A DNA stretch of 64,000 nt from Saccopteryx bilineata (GCF_036850765.1 NC_089490.1:126198522-126262521), one strand, 5' to 3'. Positions 49,236 through 61,394 are shown, numbered from the stretch's first letter. Numbers and translations: made by a program. Notes: a model not told the origin generated them from the sequence alone.

Positions 49236-49865
49236 AGACAGGACCACCACTTTCCCTGCTCCTTGCCTTCCAATTCTATCTAGCTAGAACTTTCCATTTC
49301 AGCTCTCCTCCTCTGAGGCCAGAAAAACACAGCTCTGGAAAGAGCTGTCCCTGCAGCTGTCTCCTCCTCCAGGATCCAGCAAAGCAGCCCCTCCCGGGGT
49401 GGGAACAGGGCCGCACGTTTGTAACCCAGCCATGGGAGTGTGTGCCATCTCTCTGCTCGCCCATTCACACTGTCTTGAAGCACATCTATTCAGAATGGCC
49501 AATAACACATGGACCATTAAATTATTTATGTACTCCATATTTTAAGTTTTATTTAGGGAAGAGGTGGCCAAGGAGATGCACCTTGGCTGTGCTAGGCCAG
49601 CTGATATTAGGGTGGGAGGCTAAGGTGGTTGGCAAAGAGGTTGGTACTAGCTCTCATCTCCAAACCCGCAAGTATTCCAGACCCCAGCACTCCCATCCCT
49701 TCTCTGATCTCCTGCCCTGTGGCAGCTTTAATCAGAATTGGATCCACAGATCTCTGAATGCTCTGAACTTTTCCAGAATGCCTGCACCTCTTGGTCACAG
49801 GATTAAAAATGAGGGCAAGAGGGCAAGGGAATGTAAAAGATTTGATAACTTCAACACACGTTTAC

Positions 49866-49926
49866 TGAATGCCAACTTTTTTTTTTTTTGAATGCCGACT
49901 TTTTTTTTTTGAATGCCGACTTTTTG
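49866..49926 (+). repeat. Threefold short tandem repeat (gaatgcc[a/g]ac + T run)
   Basis: Three successive copies of 'gaatgcc[a/g]acttttttttt', about 20-23 bases each, with T runs of different length. Looks like slippage or template switching within an A/T-tailed sequence. Confidence 0.9.
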
Positions 49927-49929
49927 TTA

Positions 49930-50360
49930 GTCATCATTCTAGGAGCTGGATGTACAGAGAGCAGTCAAGTTTACGTTCATGTGGAAGAAACAGACAATGA
50001 AAAGATAAGCAAATAACTAGAACATTTTCGATAGTGAAAATATTATGAAAAACAAAGTCTTACGGGAGGAAATGAAGGGGCAGGGCAACATTGGGGTAAT
50101 AATAAAAGGCCTCTTTCAGAGCATGCAACTAATCTGGGAAAAAAGCATTCAAGGCAAAGGAACAGCGAGAGCCAATGCTCAAGAATGACCCTGGGCAAGC
50201 AGAGGAACAGAAAGAAGACTAAGAAATTGATCAGAGTGTCAGAGGAACAAGCGGTTACCAGATAGGGATGAGGAGGTGAGTTGGGGTCAAATAACAGAGA
50301 GGCTTCTCAGCCATGGGACAGAGTTTGGAAGCCGTTGTCGTATTTGTAATCAGTGGAGAA
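49930..50360 (+). repeat. Ancient interspersed repeat, same family as 52575-54420
   Basis: 'ctggatgtacagagagcagtcaag', 'cattcaaggcaaaggaacagcgagagccaatgctc' and 'gggacagagtttggaagccg' belong to a widespread old mammalian repeat that I do not name with confidence. Confidence 0.45.
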
Positions 50361-50655
50361 ACGTGAGGTTCATCCTGTCACTTTCCTATTCCCACATATG
50401 CTACAATGTATACACATACTCACATACACACATGCAAACAGGGAAGATTTGTGATTAGGGATTATGAAAATATTTTATCCTTTTATAATTTTATATTCAG
50501 AAAGATAAATGGTTTCTCAGAAATTTAAGAGAAAGTCAAGGTTAGAAAATAAGGCAAGTGTTTCCTTGAAGCTCTTTCATAAAATTAATACCTGAAATGG
50601 AACAGCATCATTCACACACAAGTCATGCTAGATATTACTCGTTCAAAACCAACTT

Positions 50656-50877
50656 AAAAATGTTTTATTTCTATTGATTTGAGGTGAGGGGGAGGGAGGG
50701 AGGGGGAGAGAGAGAGAGAGAGAGAGAGAGAAGCATCAGCTCATCATTCCACTTAGTTGTTCCATTTAGTTGTGCATTCATTGTTTGCTTCTCATATGTG
50801 CCCTAACCAGGAATCAAACCTGTAATCTCGGTGTGCCGAGATGATGCTCTATCCACTGAGCAACTCAGCCAGGGCCT
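50656..50877 (-). mobile_element. Bat tRNA-derived SINE, diverged, minus strand
   Basis: On the minus strand it starts 'ggccctggctgagttgctcag' and passes through 'ggtttgattcctggttaggg' to a GA-rich tail (50688-50732). The duplication 'caaaaccaactt' / 'caaagccaacct' is at 50644-50655 and 50878-50889. Confidence 0.82.
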
Positions 50878-50890
50878 CAAAGCCAACCTG

Positions 50891-50985
50891 TTTTTTTTAA
50901 TTAAGTGAGAGGCAGGAAGACAGAGACAGACTCCCACATGCACCCCGACTGGGATCCACCTAGCAAGCCCCCTACCAACAACAAT
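50891..50985 (-). mobile_element. 3' fragment of a second SINE, minus strand
   Basis: On the minus strand it holds the 'ggatcccagtcggggtgcatgtgggagtctg' end of the long SINE form. It lies next to the preceding SINE and is 5'-truncated. Confidence 0.65.
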
Positions 50986-51440
50986 TTCTTGTTATTTTAA
51001 GCAAAGATGTACAAAAGTCACACAAATACTTAAGAAAAAAACAAAGTTAATGTCTGAAGGAAATTATGATGGAGTTGAGCTGAATAATAACTAATAAAGA
51101 ATAAATAAAAACATGAATTACTAGTCAATATATTTTTATTCAGCTCACTATATTTATCTCTTGCCAGCTCAAGGACATAATATAAGATAAAATATTTTTG
51201 AAAAGTAAAGACAGCAGAACTCAAATATTAAATAAGATAGGAAGTGCATGTGTAAAATAGTAGGAGAAGCTATTATAATTGAGCAAAATACTAAACTCTG
51301 AAAAATGTGGATGCTTTCTACCATTACATTTTTACTTTCACAGTGATTCCAAGGTCTTATAAAAAAAAAAAAGACAGTTCCTTCATTTGAATAGACATTG
51401 GAAGTTAGCTTGATGATAAAAAAAATAAATGTAAAGAATA
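50986..51440. other. AT-rich DNA, nothing assigned
   Basis: Very AT-rich; possibly old L1-derived, but no landmark is convincing. Confidence 0.35.
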
Positions 51441-51444
51441 AAAG

Positions 51445-51535
51445 TGTGAGAAACTGAACATTGGTTCCCAAAGATGCACATGTTCTAATCCCTGGATCCT
51501 TTGAATGTTTCCTTATATGGCAAAAAAATGACTCA
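51445..51535 (+). repeat. MLT1-like (MaLR) LTR fragment
   Basis: 'tcccaaagatgcacatgttctaatccctggatcctttgaatgttt' and 'ccttatatggcaaaa' match an old MaLR LTR segment. Confidence 0.6.
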
Positions 51536-51589
51536 CCCTAATATCAAAGTCACAAAGAGATATTACAAGAAAAAACCCCCACTGACTAA

Positions 51590-51860
51590 TAACCTTCATA
51601 AGTGCAGACACAATAATCATTAACACAGTTTTAGCAAATTGAATCCAGTAACATATGAAAACAAAGTAAGATTTATTCCAAGAATGCAAAATTGGTTTAA
51701 GATCTGAGAATCTGTATAAAATATAAAGGACAAATACCACATAGTCATCTCAAGAGATACAGAAAAAATTATTTGACAAAACGTAGCATTCATTTATAAT
51801 TAAAAACTTTCAACAAACTAAATATAAACAGAAAATTCTTCAACCTGTGGATGCTATGCT
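51590..51860 (+). repeat. Ancient L1 ORF2 fragment, sense
   Basis: 'tagcaaattgaatccagtaacatatg', 'tttattccaagaatgcaaaattggttt', 'caaataccacatagtcatctcaagagat' and 'ttcaacaaactaaatataaac' give the reverse-transcriptase region of an old L1, with stops. Confidence 0.78.
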
Positions 51861-52574
51861 TGCTTAATTCCCTAAATGTACTACATTGTTAATTGTATAT
51901 ATATATACATTAGGTAAGTCTTGACATATACCTCAGTATAACTATGATAAAAAATAAAAACAATTTAATATGTTTAATTCTTAGCATAAATTGCTATAGA
52001 CAAGAAGTGTATCTTTATTATGTTCTCTTTAGAATACAATTCATTAAGACTGTTCAATTTTTAGTAATTTATTCAAATTGCTCTTTTAAGAATTAACCAC
52101 ATTCCATAGACTATACAACCTATAGCCTGGCATTCAAGTCGCTACATGGTCACAACTTACCCTCTTTGGTCTATTCTGTTTCCCTCAATGAGGCTTTTTG
52201 TACCCACTTTTTTATCTCTGTGCCTTTGTTCTCGGTGTACACTACATCCACTGGGTGGGATGCTGGCCACTTGCAGCTTCCTTGCTATCCAGAGACCCAG
52301 AGGAGGGGGTGGTTTGAGAGAGGGACAACGTTGTATAAACAGGCCATTTCTTACTTGAGTAGTCACAAGCAGAAGAAGACCTTTATCGGACATAATTAGA
52401 TAATTTTAACTCACATTCACAGAATAAATATTTTTCTTTCCCTTAACAGAACTTTCAGATGAAGTATTTCATGTATGAGAGTTTTTCTGAAACGTGGGCT
52501 CCTTGGGCTAAGTACACACAAAGCCAATCTTATGAGGGAGCCAGTGGGCAGCTGCACAAATAATGGGGCTTCAC
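51861..52574. other. Mostly unassigned; possible L2 fragment near 52100-52260
   Basis: 'catagactatacaacctatagcctggcattcaagtcgctacatgg' may be mid-L2. The rest is unassigned. Confidence 0.35.
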
Positions 52575-54420
52575 TCATTAACTCTCCAACCAATATTTAT
52601 CAAGTGTCTACTCTTTGTCAGGCACTGTTTTAGGCATTGAAGGTACAGCAGAATACAATTACAGTAAACAAGTAATTGCTAACATTTATTCTGTAAGGGC
52701 TTTGAAAAGCCCTGAAAAGCAGGAAAAGGAAAATGGGAATAGTGAAGGTGGCGGCCACCACAGTATGTGGAGTGGAGAACCATCAGTTTTCTAACAAGGC
52801 GACATTTAGTACATCTGAAGGTGGTGATGGAGGGTATCATGCAAGTAATTGGGAGAAAGCAATCTAGGCAGAGAGAAAGCAGAATATACAAGGAATTGTA
52901 AGCAGGAACTTCTTGATATATTCATGGAAGAGCACAGGGGACAACTGTGTGGGTGGAGCACAGAGTAGTGCAGGTGTAGTGCACGGGAGAGAGAAGTCGA
53001 GAGGTGGAAGTGGTATTGCGTACAGAACATGATGGACCTTGCGGGACATTTGAAAGCCTTTTAATTTTTCCCTGAGTAAAGGGGGAACTGTTGAAAGATT
53101 TTTAATTAAAAAGTGGCATAATATGACTTCTGTTTTAAAGGAATTATTCTGGCTTCTTTGTTGAGGTTGCTTATAGTAGGGCAGAGGCAGGGACACCAGT
53201 TAAAATGCTATTGCATTAATCCAGGCAAAAGGTGAGGGTGGCTTAGATCGGGTTGTTAGCAGTAGAGGAGATGAGAAGTGCCGTATTTTGTATATATCTT
53301 TTTAAAAAGCGCCAACAAGTTTAGCTGATGATTAGATATAGGGTGTGAGGGAAAGGGAAGTGCCAAAGATAATTATTTATCTTAATCATTTAACAAAAGT
53401 TTATGCAGTACTAATTATATGCCAGGCAGTGTTTCAAGTTCTTGACAAATACTGACTCATTTCACCTTTGTAATAGCCCTGTGAGATGGGTACTATTTTT
53501 TCTCTTCATTTTCCTACTTTCAAGGTTTTGGCTGTGAGAAGCTGGGAGGATGGAATTGTTATTTGCTGAGAGAAGGAAGAGTATGTGAAGAGCTGGTTCA
53601 CATGCATATGTTAAGGTTGAGAGGATTGAAACAACTGTGAAGATATCAAGCAGGTGGTTGGTTAAGCAAGTCTGAAGTTAAGGACGGTGATCTGGACGGC
53701 AGATATACATTCAGTGGTCTTCTGTGTAAAGACGGAACCGATGACATCTCCAAGAGAGTATTTATACAGAAGAGAAGAAGACCGAGGACTATGTTAGAGA
53801 CCACTTAGCATTTATATATGAGGACAAACTATCAAAGAAGACAGAGAATGGCCGAAGAGCTCGGCATCCTGGAACCAATTGAAGAAACTGTTTGAAGGAG
53901 AAAGGAACAAACAATTGTAAATGCTACAGATAGGTCAAATAAGAAAGAACTGAGAATTTACTTATTGGTTACTTTGAAAACGCCTGTTTCACTGAGTGGT
54001 AGACATGAAAGTTTAAGTGCAATGCATTCAAGAGAAAACAAGAGGAGGTGCAAATGAGAATGTGAGTGAAGAGAGCTTTTCTGAAGCATTTCCCATAAAG
54101 AAGAATAGAGGAATGGGAGCAGTCAGAGAAGAGTTTAGGGTAGAGAGAGTTTTGTTTTTGTTTTTTAAAATGGGCCAAGTAACACCATATTTGTATGCTG
54201 ATGGAAATGGTCCAATAGAAAAGGAAAAATTATTGATACAGAAGAGAAGAGTAAGTGATGTTAATGAGCTGATGAGGAGGGTGATAAAATACAGGGCTTA
54301 GACTTAGAAGCAGAGACCATTTATCCTTCGTGAGGGGAGAAAAGGCAGGCTACAGGGGGATAGAGAGAAGCATGTGGGAGATGTGGGTGACATTTGTGGA
54401 AGCTCTCTTCTGATTGCTTC
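52575..54420 (+). repeat. Long ancient interspersed repeat (with MIR-like insertion at 53380-53520)
   Basis: Successive landmarks are 'aatatttatcaagtgtctactctttgtcaggcactg', 'aattattctggcttctttgttgagg', 'caccagttaaaatgctattgcattaatccagg', 'ttgtatgctgatggaaatggtccaatagaaaagg' and 'cagaagagaagagtaagtg'. They follow one known old mammalian repeat over ~1.8 kb. A MIR-like segment ('tatgccaggcagtgtttcaag', 'gtaatagccctgtgagatggg') is embedded. No coding frame is preserved. Confidence 0.55.
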
Positions 54421-54752
54421 TATTATTCAATGATATAGGGGAAAGGTCATAAGCTGAAAGAGAAGCTCAGAGAAGTACCGGCATTTTGAGGAGAGCAAAG
54501 GTATGAAATGAACATCTCAGAGAATGAGGACTATCATCCAAAACATTGGCTCAGCCACAGGTCATTCCATCATTACATTTTATTATTTGAGTCCAGAAAA
54601 GTTTAGTTTCCAAGAGGCCCCTATTAAAATGCAATTACATGGACACCTGGGTACTTTTATTTAGCCAGTTTTCATGGAGAACACACTTGTATCAGAAGAT
54701 GTCTGAGTTGTCAGACAGCTGATAGTAACTTCCCTTAGGTCATGATGTTTTT

Positions 54753-54834
54753 ACTTTATTTCTCCTGGGAAATGTAAATTTCACTTTTTTTTTACTTTAT
54801 TTCTCCTGGGAAATGTAAATTTCACTTTTTTTTT
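54753..54834 (+). repeat. Perfect 41-bp tandem duplication
   Basis: The unit beginning 'actttatttctcctgggaaa' and ending in a T run occurs twice in succession (54753-54793 and 54794-54834) with no difference, so the duplication is recent. Confidence 0.95.
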
Positions 54835-54839
54835 CAAGA

Positions 54840-55280
54840 AAACTAAGTTGTGAAGTGTAGAAATGAGTGTAATTCATATGAGAAGTTTTGTGAGAGTTAA
54901 TACAATTAAATTTACATATTAGCAAACGAAATCATCAAACTACCTGTCTCAAATTTTTTACCCTATAGAAAAAAGATGTAAGTTCAAGCCTTTGGCTAGA
55001 ATTAAGAAGGTAAGGTAAGGAAAGACACTCATTCTTAGGAGGAAAGGGGCTTCCTACAGAGATAAGTTGTTTCAAATCAATAATACGTTACAATTATAAG
55101 GGGCTTTCTCTATATCAAAACTAAATATATGTAATTTAAGTAATACTCCTTCCCAAATTAATACATGCTGAACAACAACATACTTATTTGTTCTCTTCTC
55201 TACTATTATGGCCAATTAATTTATATAGAATTTTCTTTTTAAAAAATGCACAGATTTGGGCCACTTAAAGGACAGCAAGA
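54840..55280. other. AT-rich DNA, nothing assigned
   Basis: No gene or repeat recognised. Confidence 0.4.
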
Positions 55281-55284
55281 CACA

Positions 55285-55485
55285 CGGGCTCGGGCATGTC
55301 CCTGTGCTTGAGTTAGAATCCCAGTCCCACTACATCCTAACATTGTGATCCTGGGGAAGCGTCGATCTTCACTCAGACAGTCTCTCTTTCATAAATCAGG
55401 GGTTACTGATGAAGCTTGTTGTCAGATTACATGAAGCAATGTGTCACAGTAAATGTGCAGCACAGTGTCAGGCTCAGAAAAAGGT
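55285..55485. repeat. MIR element
   Basis: 'gagttagaatcccagtcccactacatcctaacattgtgatcctggg' and 'tctctctttcataaatcaggggttactgatgaag' follow MIR. Confidence 0.75.
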
Positions 55486-56117
55486 ATTATTTTTACTTGT
55501 ATGTCACTAGACTCTTAGATATTATCTTTCCTTTTACCTGGAGAAATATAGAGAGAATTTCTGTTTATACGCAGTCCAAAGATCTAAATACCACTGAACA
55601 GAGGGAAATAAATGGAGAAGAGTTAGAGAGTGAAAAAAGTATAGATTATGTTTTTTGGTTATTTTCTTAGAAATAACTTTATTACAAGTATTTTTTTGGT
55701 GGGGGCGGGGGCTGATGTATCTGGGACTAGATGTCACTTAAAAAAAAAACAAAGATAAATGGAATTGACATGTAATGTAGTAGTTTCAGGTATACAACAT
55801 AATGATTCAATATAAGTATATATTGAAAAAAGATCAACATAATATGTCTAGTTAACAAGTTAATATCCATCACCACACATAGTTACAAACCTTTTTTCCA
55901 TGATAGGAACTTTTAAGATCTACTCTCTTAGCAATTTTCAAATATACAGTGCAGTATTACTAAGTATAGACACCATGATGTCCATTACATTCCTAGGACT
56001 TATTTATTTTATAACTGGCAGTTGTACCTTTTGATCACCTTAAATGAGATAACATGGCATTTGTCTTTCTATAAATTCACTTAGCGCCATACATTCATGC
56101 TATTGCCAATGGCAGGA

Positions 56118-56124
56118 TCTTTTT

Positions 56125-56205
<81 letters not shown>

Positions 56206-56396
56206 TTCTTCTTCTTCTTCTTCTTCTTTCTTCTTCTTTTTCTTCTTCTTCTTCTTTCTTCTTCTATTTTTCTTCTTTCTTTTTCTTCTTTCTTCTTTTT
56301 CTTCTTCTTTCTTCTTCTTTTTCTTTTTCTTTCTTTTTCTTCTTCTTTCTTCTTCTTCTTCTTCTTCTTCTTCTTCTTCTTCTTCTTCTTCTTTTC
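56118..56396. repeat. Compound (TTTC)n / (TTC)n microsatellite, about 280 bp
   Basis: Pure TTTC units at 56120-56200, then TTC units with interspersed TTTTTC up to 56395. The tract abuts the tail of the minus-strand SINE at 56396, so it probably grew from that SINE's A/GA-rich tail. Long frames of Phe/Leu/Ser across it are artefacts. Such length is prone to assembly error. Confidence 0.97.
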
Positions 56397-56708
56397 AGAG
56401 AGAGTGAGAGTCAGAGAGAGGGATAGATAGGAACAAACAGGAATGGAGAGAGATCAAAAGCATCAATCATTAGTTTTTCGTTGCAACACCTTAGTTGTTC
56501 ATTGATTGCTCTCTCATATGTGCCTTTACCGTGGGGCCACAGCAGACTGAGTAACCCTTTGCTTGAGCCAGCAACCTTGGGTCCAAGCTGGTGAGCTTTG
56601 CTCAAACCAGATGAGCCTGCACTCAAGCTGGTGACCTTGGGGTCTCGAACCTGGGTACTCCACATCCCAGTTGGATGCTCTATCCTCTGTGCCACCACCT
56701 GGTCAGGC
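56396..56708 (-). mobile_element. Bat tRNA-derived SINE, 'CCTGACCAGG' head type
   Basis: On the minus strand it starts 'gcctgaccaggtggtggcac', passes 'ggttcgagaccccaaggtca' and 'gttactcagtctgctgtggc', and ends in the pyrimidine tract seen on the plus strand. Inserted in old L1. Confidence 0.88.
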
Positions 56709-56992
56709 GATTTCTTTTTCTTTTTTATGGCTGAATAATATTTTTATAATATGTATATATCACTTTATTTTTACCCAAACATCTGTCAGTGGACACTTAG
56801 GTTGTTTCCATTTCTTGGCTATTGTATATAATACTGCAGTGAACACAAGGGTATAGATACCTTTTCAAGTTAGAGTTTTCATTTCATTTGAATAAAAACT
56901 GAGAAGTAGAAGTGTTGGATCATATGGTAACTTAATTTTTAATTTGTGAAAAGGAGACTTTCTAGGCTATGTTCTTAATTATCTCCTTCTAA

Positions 56993-58325
56993 TGTACACA
57001 TATCAAGGACAGTTCTATGTTTTGTGCATCTCTAGCTTTCCTGAGACTCTGAAATCCTTAGGCAACTGATGAGGAGAACATCTTTATTTTAACATATTAT
57101 GTAAGCCTTCAAGTAGTGAGTTTTTTTCATGCTCACTGACCCCTGGAGTGAGTTTTTTTTTTTTTTTCCAGAAAATGAAATTAGTTCCCGTTACAGTTTT
57201 ATTAACTTAAAATCATGTTTGTTTGATAACCAATTTATGGAAACAAGAAGAACATTCCTTTTTTAATGTTGCCTTACACATTTTTAAAATAAAAATTTTA
57301 GTTACGCTTGTACTCTGGATGGTCAGGAGGCATGAGGACATGCATGAACATTCGTACTACTCAAAGGGTTAAGAAGTTTCAGAAGGGTGGGGACCATGTA
57401 TGTAACTAAATTCAGTGGAGCTACTTAACAACTCATTAAATGAAGAAAAATAATCTAACAAAAACGTGTAAATTTCCTGAGCCATTGGGTTTCAAAGGAC
57501 TGCAGCCATGAGCTCGATCTCATACTGGCTTGGCTCTGGGAAGTGAGTGGGTGTGCTTGCTGCTGAAATTGAAGCTGGATTTAATGATATTCGCCAACAC
57601 TGAATCCTTTGCTGATATAGCTGTTTAAATCTTGCAGCTGTTTTACTGTTGCGTTTTCTTATATTTTACAGTTTAAAATAAAGAGAGCAGGGAAAATCCT
57701 TGAAACCACAATGTGGCAATCCCACAAGCATACTGCAAGTTAGGATCATTAAAGACCAAGAGAGCCAAGGTTCGTGTCCTGCAGTAAACTCATCCTATTA
57801 CTTCTACTGTAAATCGGCCCAAATTCTAGACACTCTGACCTATGGGAACGGTTGGGGCTCCAAGACAGCCCCACCAGACACAGCTCCAGCAAATAACTGA
57901 AATTGTTATCCATTAACTTGACCAGGTGGGAGGGAGTCAGTCTGTGTCTGACTCACTAGTGTAAGGGCCACAGCCATGGGGCCATGTGCCTTTTACAACT
58001 AGCTGGGGTCACTTCCATGCTGGTCACCTGGCCCTTTTCTTTCTTGGCAGGTGACTATTTAATCCTCTTTCTTTCTCTCAAGAAGCAGTGTGGGGGTTCT
58101 CAATGCAACTTGCAGTTTACGCTGTGCAAGGGATTTTGGCTTCTCTATTGAGCTGTGGAATTCCTTCTCCCAACAAAATCTCATGCCAAAATCCAATGCT
58201 TAAAACAGTTAATGTGGGGAGTTTTGGCATGAAATGAAAGTACGTGATCCAAAGCTGGCTATATCTACCCCTCTCAAATTCATCACACACGCATACTTCT
58301 TGAGGCACATTTAAAGAATTTCTGT
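56993..58325. other. Intergenic DNA, nothing assigned
   Basis: Single-copy-looking; no supported gene. Short T run near 57155. Confidence 0.4.
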
Positions 58326-58334
58326 TACTCTAAG

Positions 58335-58680
58335 CAGAAAGAGTTTTATGTATTAGCCACTAGTCACATGTGACCACTGAACATTCGGAATGGTTAGTCT
58401 GAACGGAGATGTGCTGTAAGCACAGCACACCCAAAGTTTCAGAGCTGGTGCCTGGAAAAGAATGTAAAATATCTCATTAATACTTTTTTTTTTATTAATG
58501 ACTGGTTGAATTGATAATATTTTAGATAGGCCAGATTCATTAAAAGATACCATTAAACTAAATCCCATCTGTTTACTTCTTTAAATGTGACCACTAGAAA
58601 ATTCAGAATTGTGCAAGTTGCTCACATTAGCGGTTTGTATCATAATTCTTTAGATGGTGCTGATCTATTTTTTTCTCTCT
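58335..58680. mobile_element. Ancient hAT-type DNA transposon, family uncertain
   Basis: 'gccactagtcacatgtgaccactgaacattcggaatgg' at the left, and 'taaatgtgaccactagaaaattcagaatt' with 'gctcacattagcgg' at the right, follow an old mammalian element with these words in the same order. Confidence 0.5.
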
Positions 58681-58929
58681 AAATGCATTGTTCAAGGCTG
58701 CCCCCATCACTGGGGGCAGGTCAGGACTCATGGCTCCTAACTCAATGCTTTCCCCATTTTGTCATTTCACAGATAACAGTTGAAAGTGACAAATTTCATT
58801 TAATGTGATGGGCTAAGAGGAAAGAACTTATGGGCAGAGGTGAAGGTAGGCAGGGTAAGATTAGGCCCACGGATGGCTCATCCAATTACATTTGTTGTTT
58901 TGGCATCTAGGAAGAAATCTAACCAGGGA

Positions 58930-59080
58930 AGGAGCACTGACTTAGAAACAGGAACACCTGAATCTTAGACCCTTTGATGATTATGCTCTCTCCTTGTGTA
59001 GGTCACCAATCTTCCTGGTTCTCATTTGTTTCATCTGCGAAGAAATAAGTTCACAAGTGCCCAAAGTCTTCCTCCATCTC
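58930..59080. repeat. MIR fragment
   Basis: 'tgacttagaaacaggaacacctgaatcttagaccc' and 'tgtgtaggtcaccaatcttcctggttctcatttgtttcatctg' follow MIR. Confidence 0.65.
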
Positions 59081-59094
59081 TGGAATTCTGTAAT

Positions 59095-59470
59095 GTGTGT
59101 GTGTGTCAGGTGCTCTTGCTTCAGTTCTTACTCCTGGCGACCCAATGAATGAGTGATGTCCACAATGTCCTGTCCTCAACAGCCCTGCTCAGCTCCTGCA
59201 GACTCATATTTGGTCTTCCTCTTTCCCTGTGGCCTTCTATATTTCCCAGCACTATTATCTTTTTCAAAGAAACCTCCCTGCCTTCTCATGATGTCTCCCA
59301 GGTAGGACAGCTTTAGTGTTGTCATTGTTACCTCAGATATATTTCAGGCTTAAGGTGCTCTAGGACCCACTTGTTCTTCTTGCTGGTGGCTTAGGGTATG
59401 CGTAGAGCTCTCCTCTAACACCGATGAGTCAATATTTTTCCTATCAGCCTTCTTCACTCTAATTCACCAC
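59095..59470 (+). repeat. RTE-clade LINE fragment, old
   Basis: 'ttactcctggcgacccaatgaatgagtgatgtccacaatgtcctgtcctcaacagccctgctcagc', then 'tatttggtcttcctctttccctg' and 'tgacttctcatgatg'-like words, is the order of an old RTE-type LINE. No open reverse-transcriptase frame. Confidence 0.55.
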
Positions 59471-59479
59471 TTGTGTATT

Positions 59480-60425
59480 CTTCTCTGCTCCTCCTTTCTA
59501 GCAATTACTTTTAATGAGGTATTCTTGCATCTTCTTGTCTTTTCCTTCTCCATATTCTATGCCCCTGAAATCCAACTTCAGCAAAGAAAAGTTGAGTTGG
59601 GAAGAGAAGATTGCTTCAAAGACAACTTCAGGTACTTCCTTTTACCCTTAACCCTCAAAGCAATGAAAGAGTAGCAGCTGTGTGTTCTTACCTCTAGCCC
59701 AGTAAAGGAGGACCTGGAAGATGAAAAGGGTGAGGAGTGCAGGAATAGGTGGGAAAGTGATAGGATAATGGAAAGAAAAAGAGAAAGGAGCTGAAGAATG
59801 AAAAGGTAATGGGTTTTAAAAACGCATATTGAAGGAATGATTAATCTTCTGTCTGGACTCCTTGGCTTATAAAGTCCTAGAAAGCAGGGACTATGTCCTA
59901 TTTTTTGGAGGTGGGTAGAGGGGATTGTCTTACACAATGCCCAAGCAGACTGCTACACAGTGGAAAATAAACATGAAGCAATCTCTTCATTCAGCTCACT
60001 GAGTTTGCTTACGGCCCTGCCTTTTATGGCTGGCACATTTATAACAGGCCTGATAAGGAAGGTAGATGAAACACATAGGTATGCAGAAGAAGTCAAATTA
60101 CACAACAAATTTATTAAACTTTTTACCTTCCTTTAGAGCTCCTGGGAAGCAGAAACACCCAGACATTGTTTTAAGTCAGGGAGTTTCCAGCTTTGCAACT
60201 TTACACCCTGGCAGAGGGCCAGGCCTGCCATCAGTGCGTGGGAGAGAGCGGCCTTCTTGGGGGCTGTGTGGAAGTTCCAAGTTTATGAGGCATTTATGTC
60301 AGGGATTTAGCTGTTACCTAGGAATTTAGGCTTTAAATTCTCCACTAAAATACACTGTATCTCCCAACTGCAGCGATTGCTAAGACGCTGGTTGTGCCTT
60401 GTTTTCCTAAGGCATCTCTTAATTT
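59480..60425. other. Intergenic DNA, nothing assigned
   Basis: No supported gene; AG-rich stretch at 59700-59800. Confidence 0.4.
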
Positions 60426-60429
60426 TGTC

Positions 60430-60680
60430 TCAAAATGCAATGATGCCCCACCCATACCTTCCTGCCGCGAGGGAAGAGCCAAGCCAGCGGAAGTGGCTTC
60501 GAGGCAATGGCCCCCCACTGGCCCACCGTGCTGCACGTGGGTGCTGTAGGGGGCTGGGAGGGACCACTGGGGCCGCGTTCAGGGGCAGCTGGGCTGGGCC
60601 TTTCCCGCCCACACCAGACGATGACAGCGGAGCTTAGCTTTTCTAGGAGCCACGGGGCATTTAATTACAATAGACTTTCT
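60430..60680. promoter_or_regulatory. CpG-bearing GC-rich block, candidate regulatory element
   Basis: GC-rich non-repeat sequence with CpGs ('tgccgcgagggaag', 'ggccgcgttcagg'), a CACGTG E-box near 60534 and a homeodomain-type 'tttaattac' near 60660. Open frames overlap on both strands as expected from composition. Distance from any known promoter suggests a distal element if functional. Confidence 0.3.
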
Positions 60681-61394
60681 GTACAGGAAGAAAGGAAGGA
60701 AGAAGCCAAAACCAGAATATTAGGTAAAAAATATCAGATTTCTGGAAGGTTAGAAAAGACAAACTAGGGATGGTGCTGTGGGGTATTTATTACCCTGTTG
60801 GTGTTGGTGACTAATACCTGTCTCACAGGAGAGAGAGCACACACTAAGCTCTACAACAGCTAACGAGACCACCATCTAATACTGTGTATCAGGCAGGAGT
60901 TCTTCCCATAGAGTCTACTGAGACCCTCTCAGCCAAAGCCTAAGATTAGTTTCCCTTGATATACACGAGGCATAGGGATCAACTAATCCTTTGGCAGTTT
61001 CTTAACTGAGCAGGGCCTGGCTGGGCTCCAGGTAAATGGGCTCGTAACATGGGACTAGCGGAAAATGCCCACTGGGTTGAACACACTATGTTCAGACAGT
61101 GTTGGTTAAAATGTCCCGGAGTAGAAAGCCCACGGAACTGTTTCCTTACCAGGGCCTCAGGAAATTCTTAGGCTTCTCCTCTCCAAGGCTGCCGGCCTTG
61201 GTCTTTTTCTCAGGAGCTCAGGATCCCAGTCTCCACAACTCCATTCTTATTTAGGGATTATACCTGGGGAAGGAAGACCTCCCTATCTCTTCATGCCCTA
61301 GCTTTTTTTGAGAACTACCCATACTATGCACAGGCCTTTAGCTACAAAGAAAAGCCAAGATCTCTAAACTTGAGGAGAATTGCCGAGTCGCCAC
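60681..61394. other. Intergenic DNA, nothing assigned
   Basis: Single-copy-looking; no feature recognised. Confidence 0.4.

Larger units (their letters stand above)
55745..56992 (-). repeat. Old L1 3' region, antisense, interrupted
   Basis: The left part (55745-56117) has 'agtttcaggtatacaacataatgattcaata' and 'taacatggcatttgtctttct'. The right part (56709-56992) resumes with 'ttatggctgaataata', 'caaacatctgtcagtggacacttaggttgtttcc' and 'gaagtgttggatcatatgg'. The two halves are continuous in L1 order, split by the microsatellite and SINE that follow. Confidence 0.8.

Noticed and set aside
56097..56426. Phe/Leu/Ser-repeat frame of 109 codons
   Set aside because: Translation of the TTTC/TTC microsatellite.
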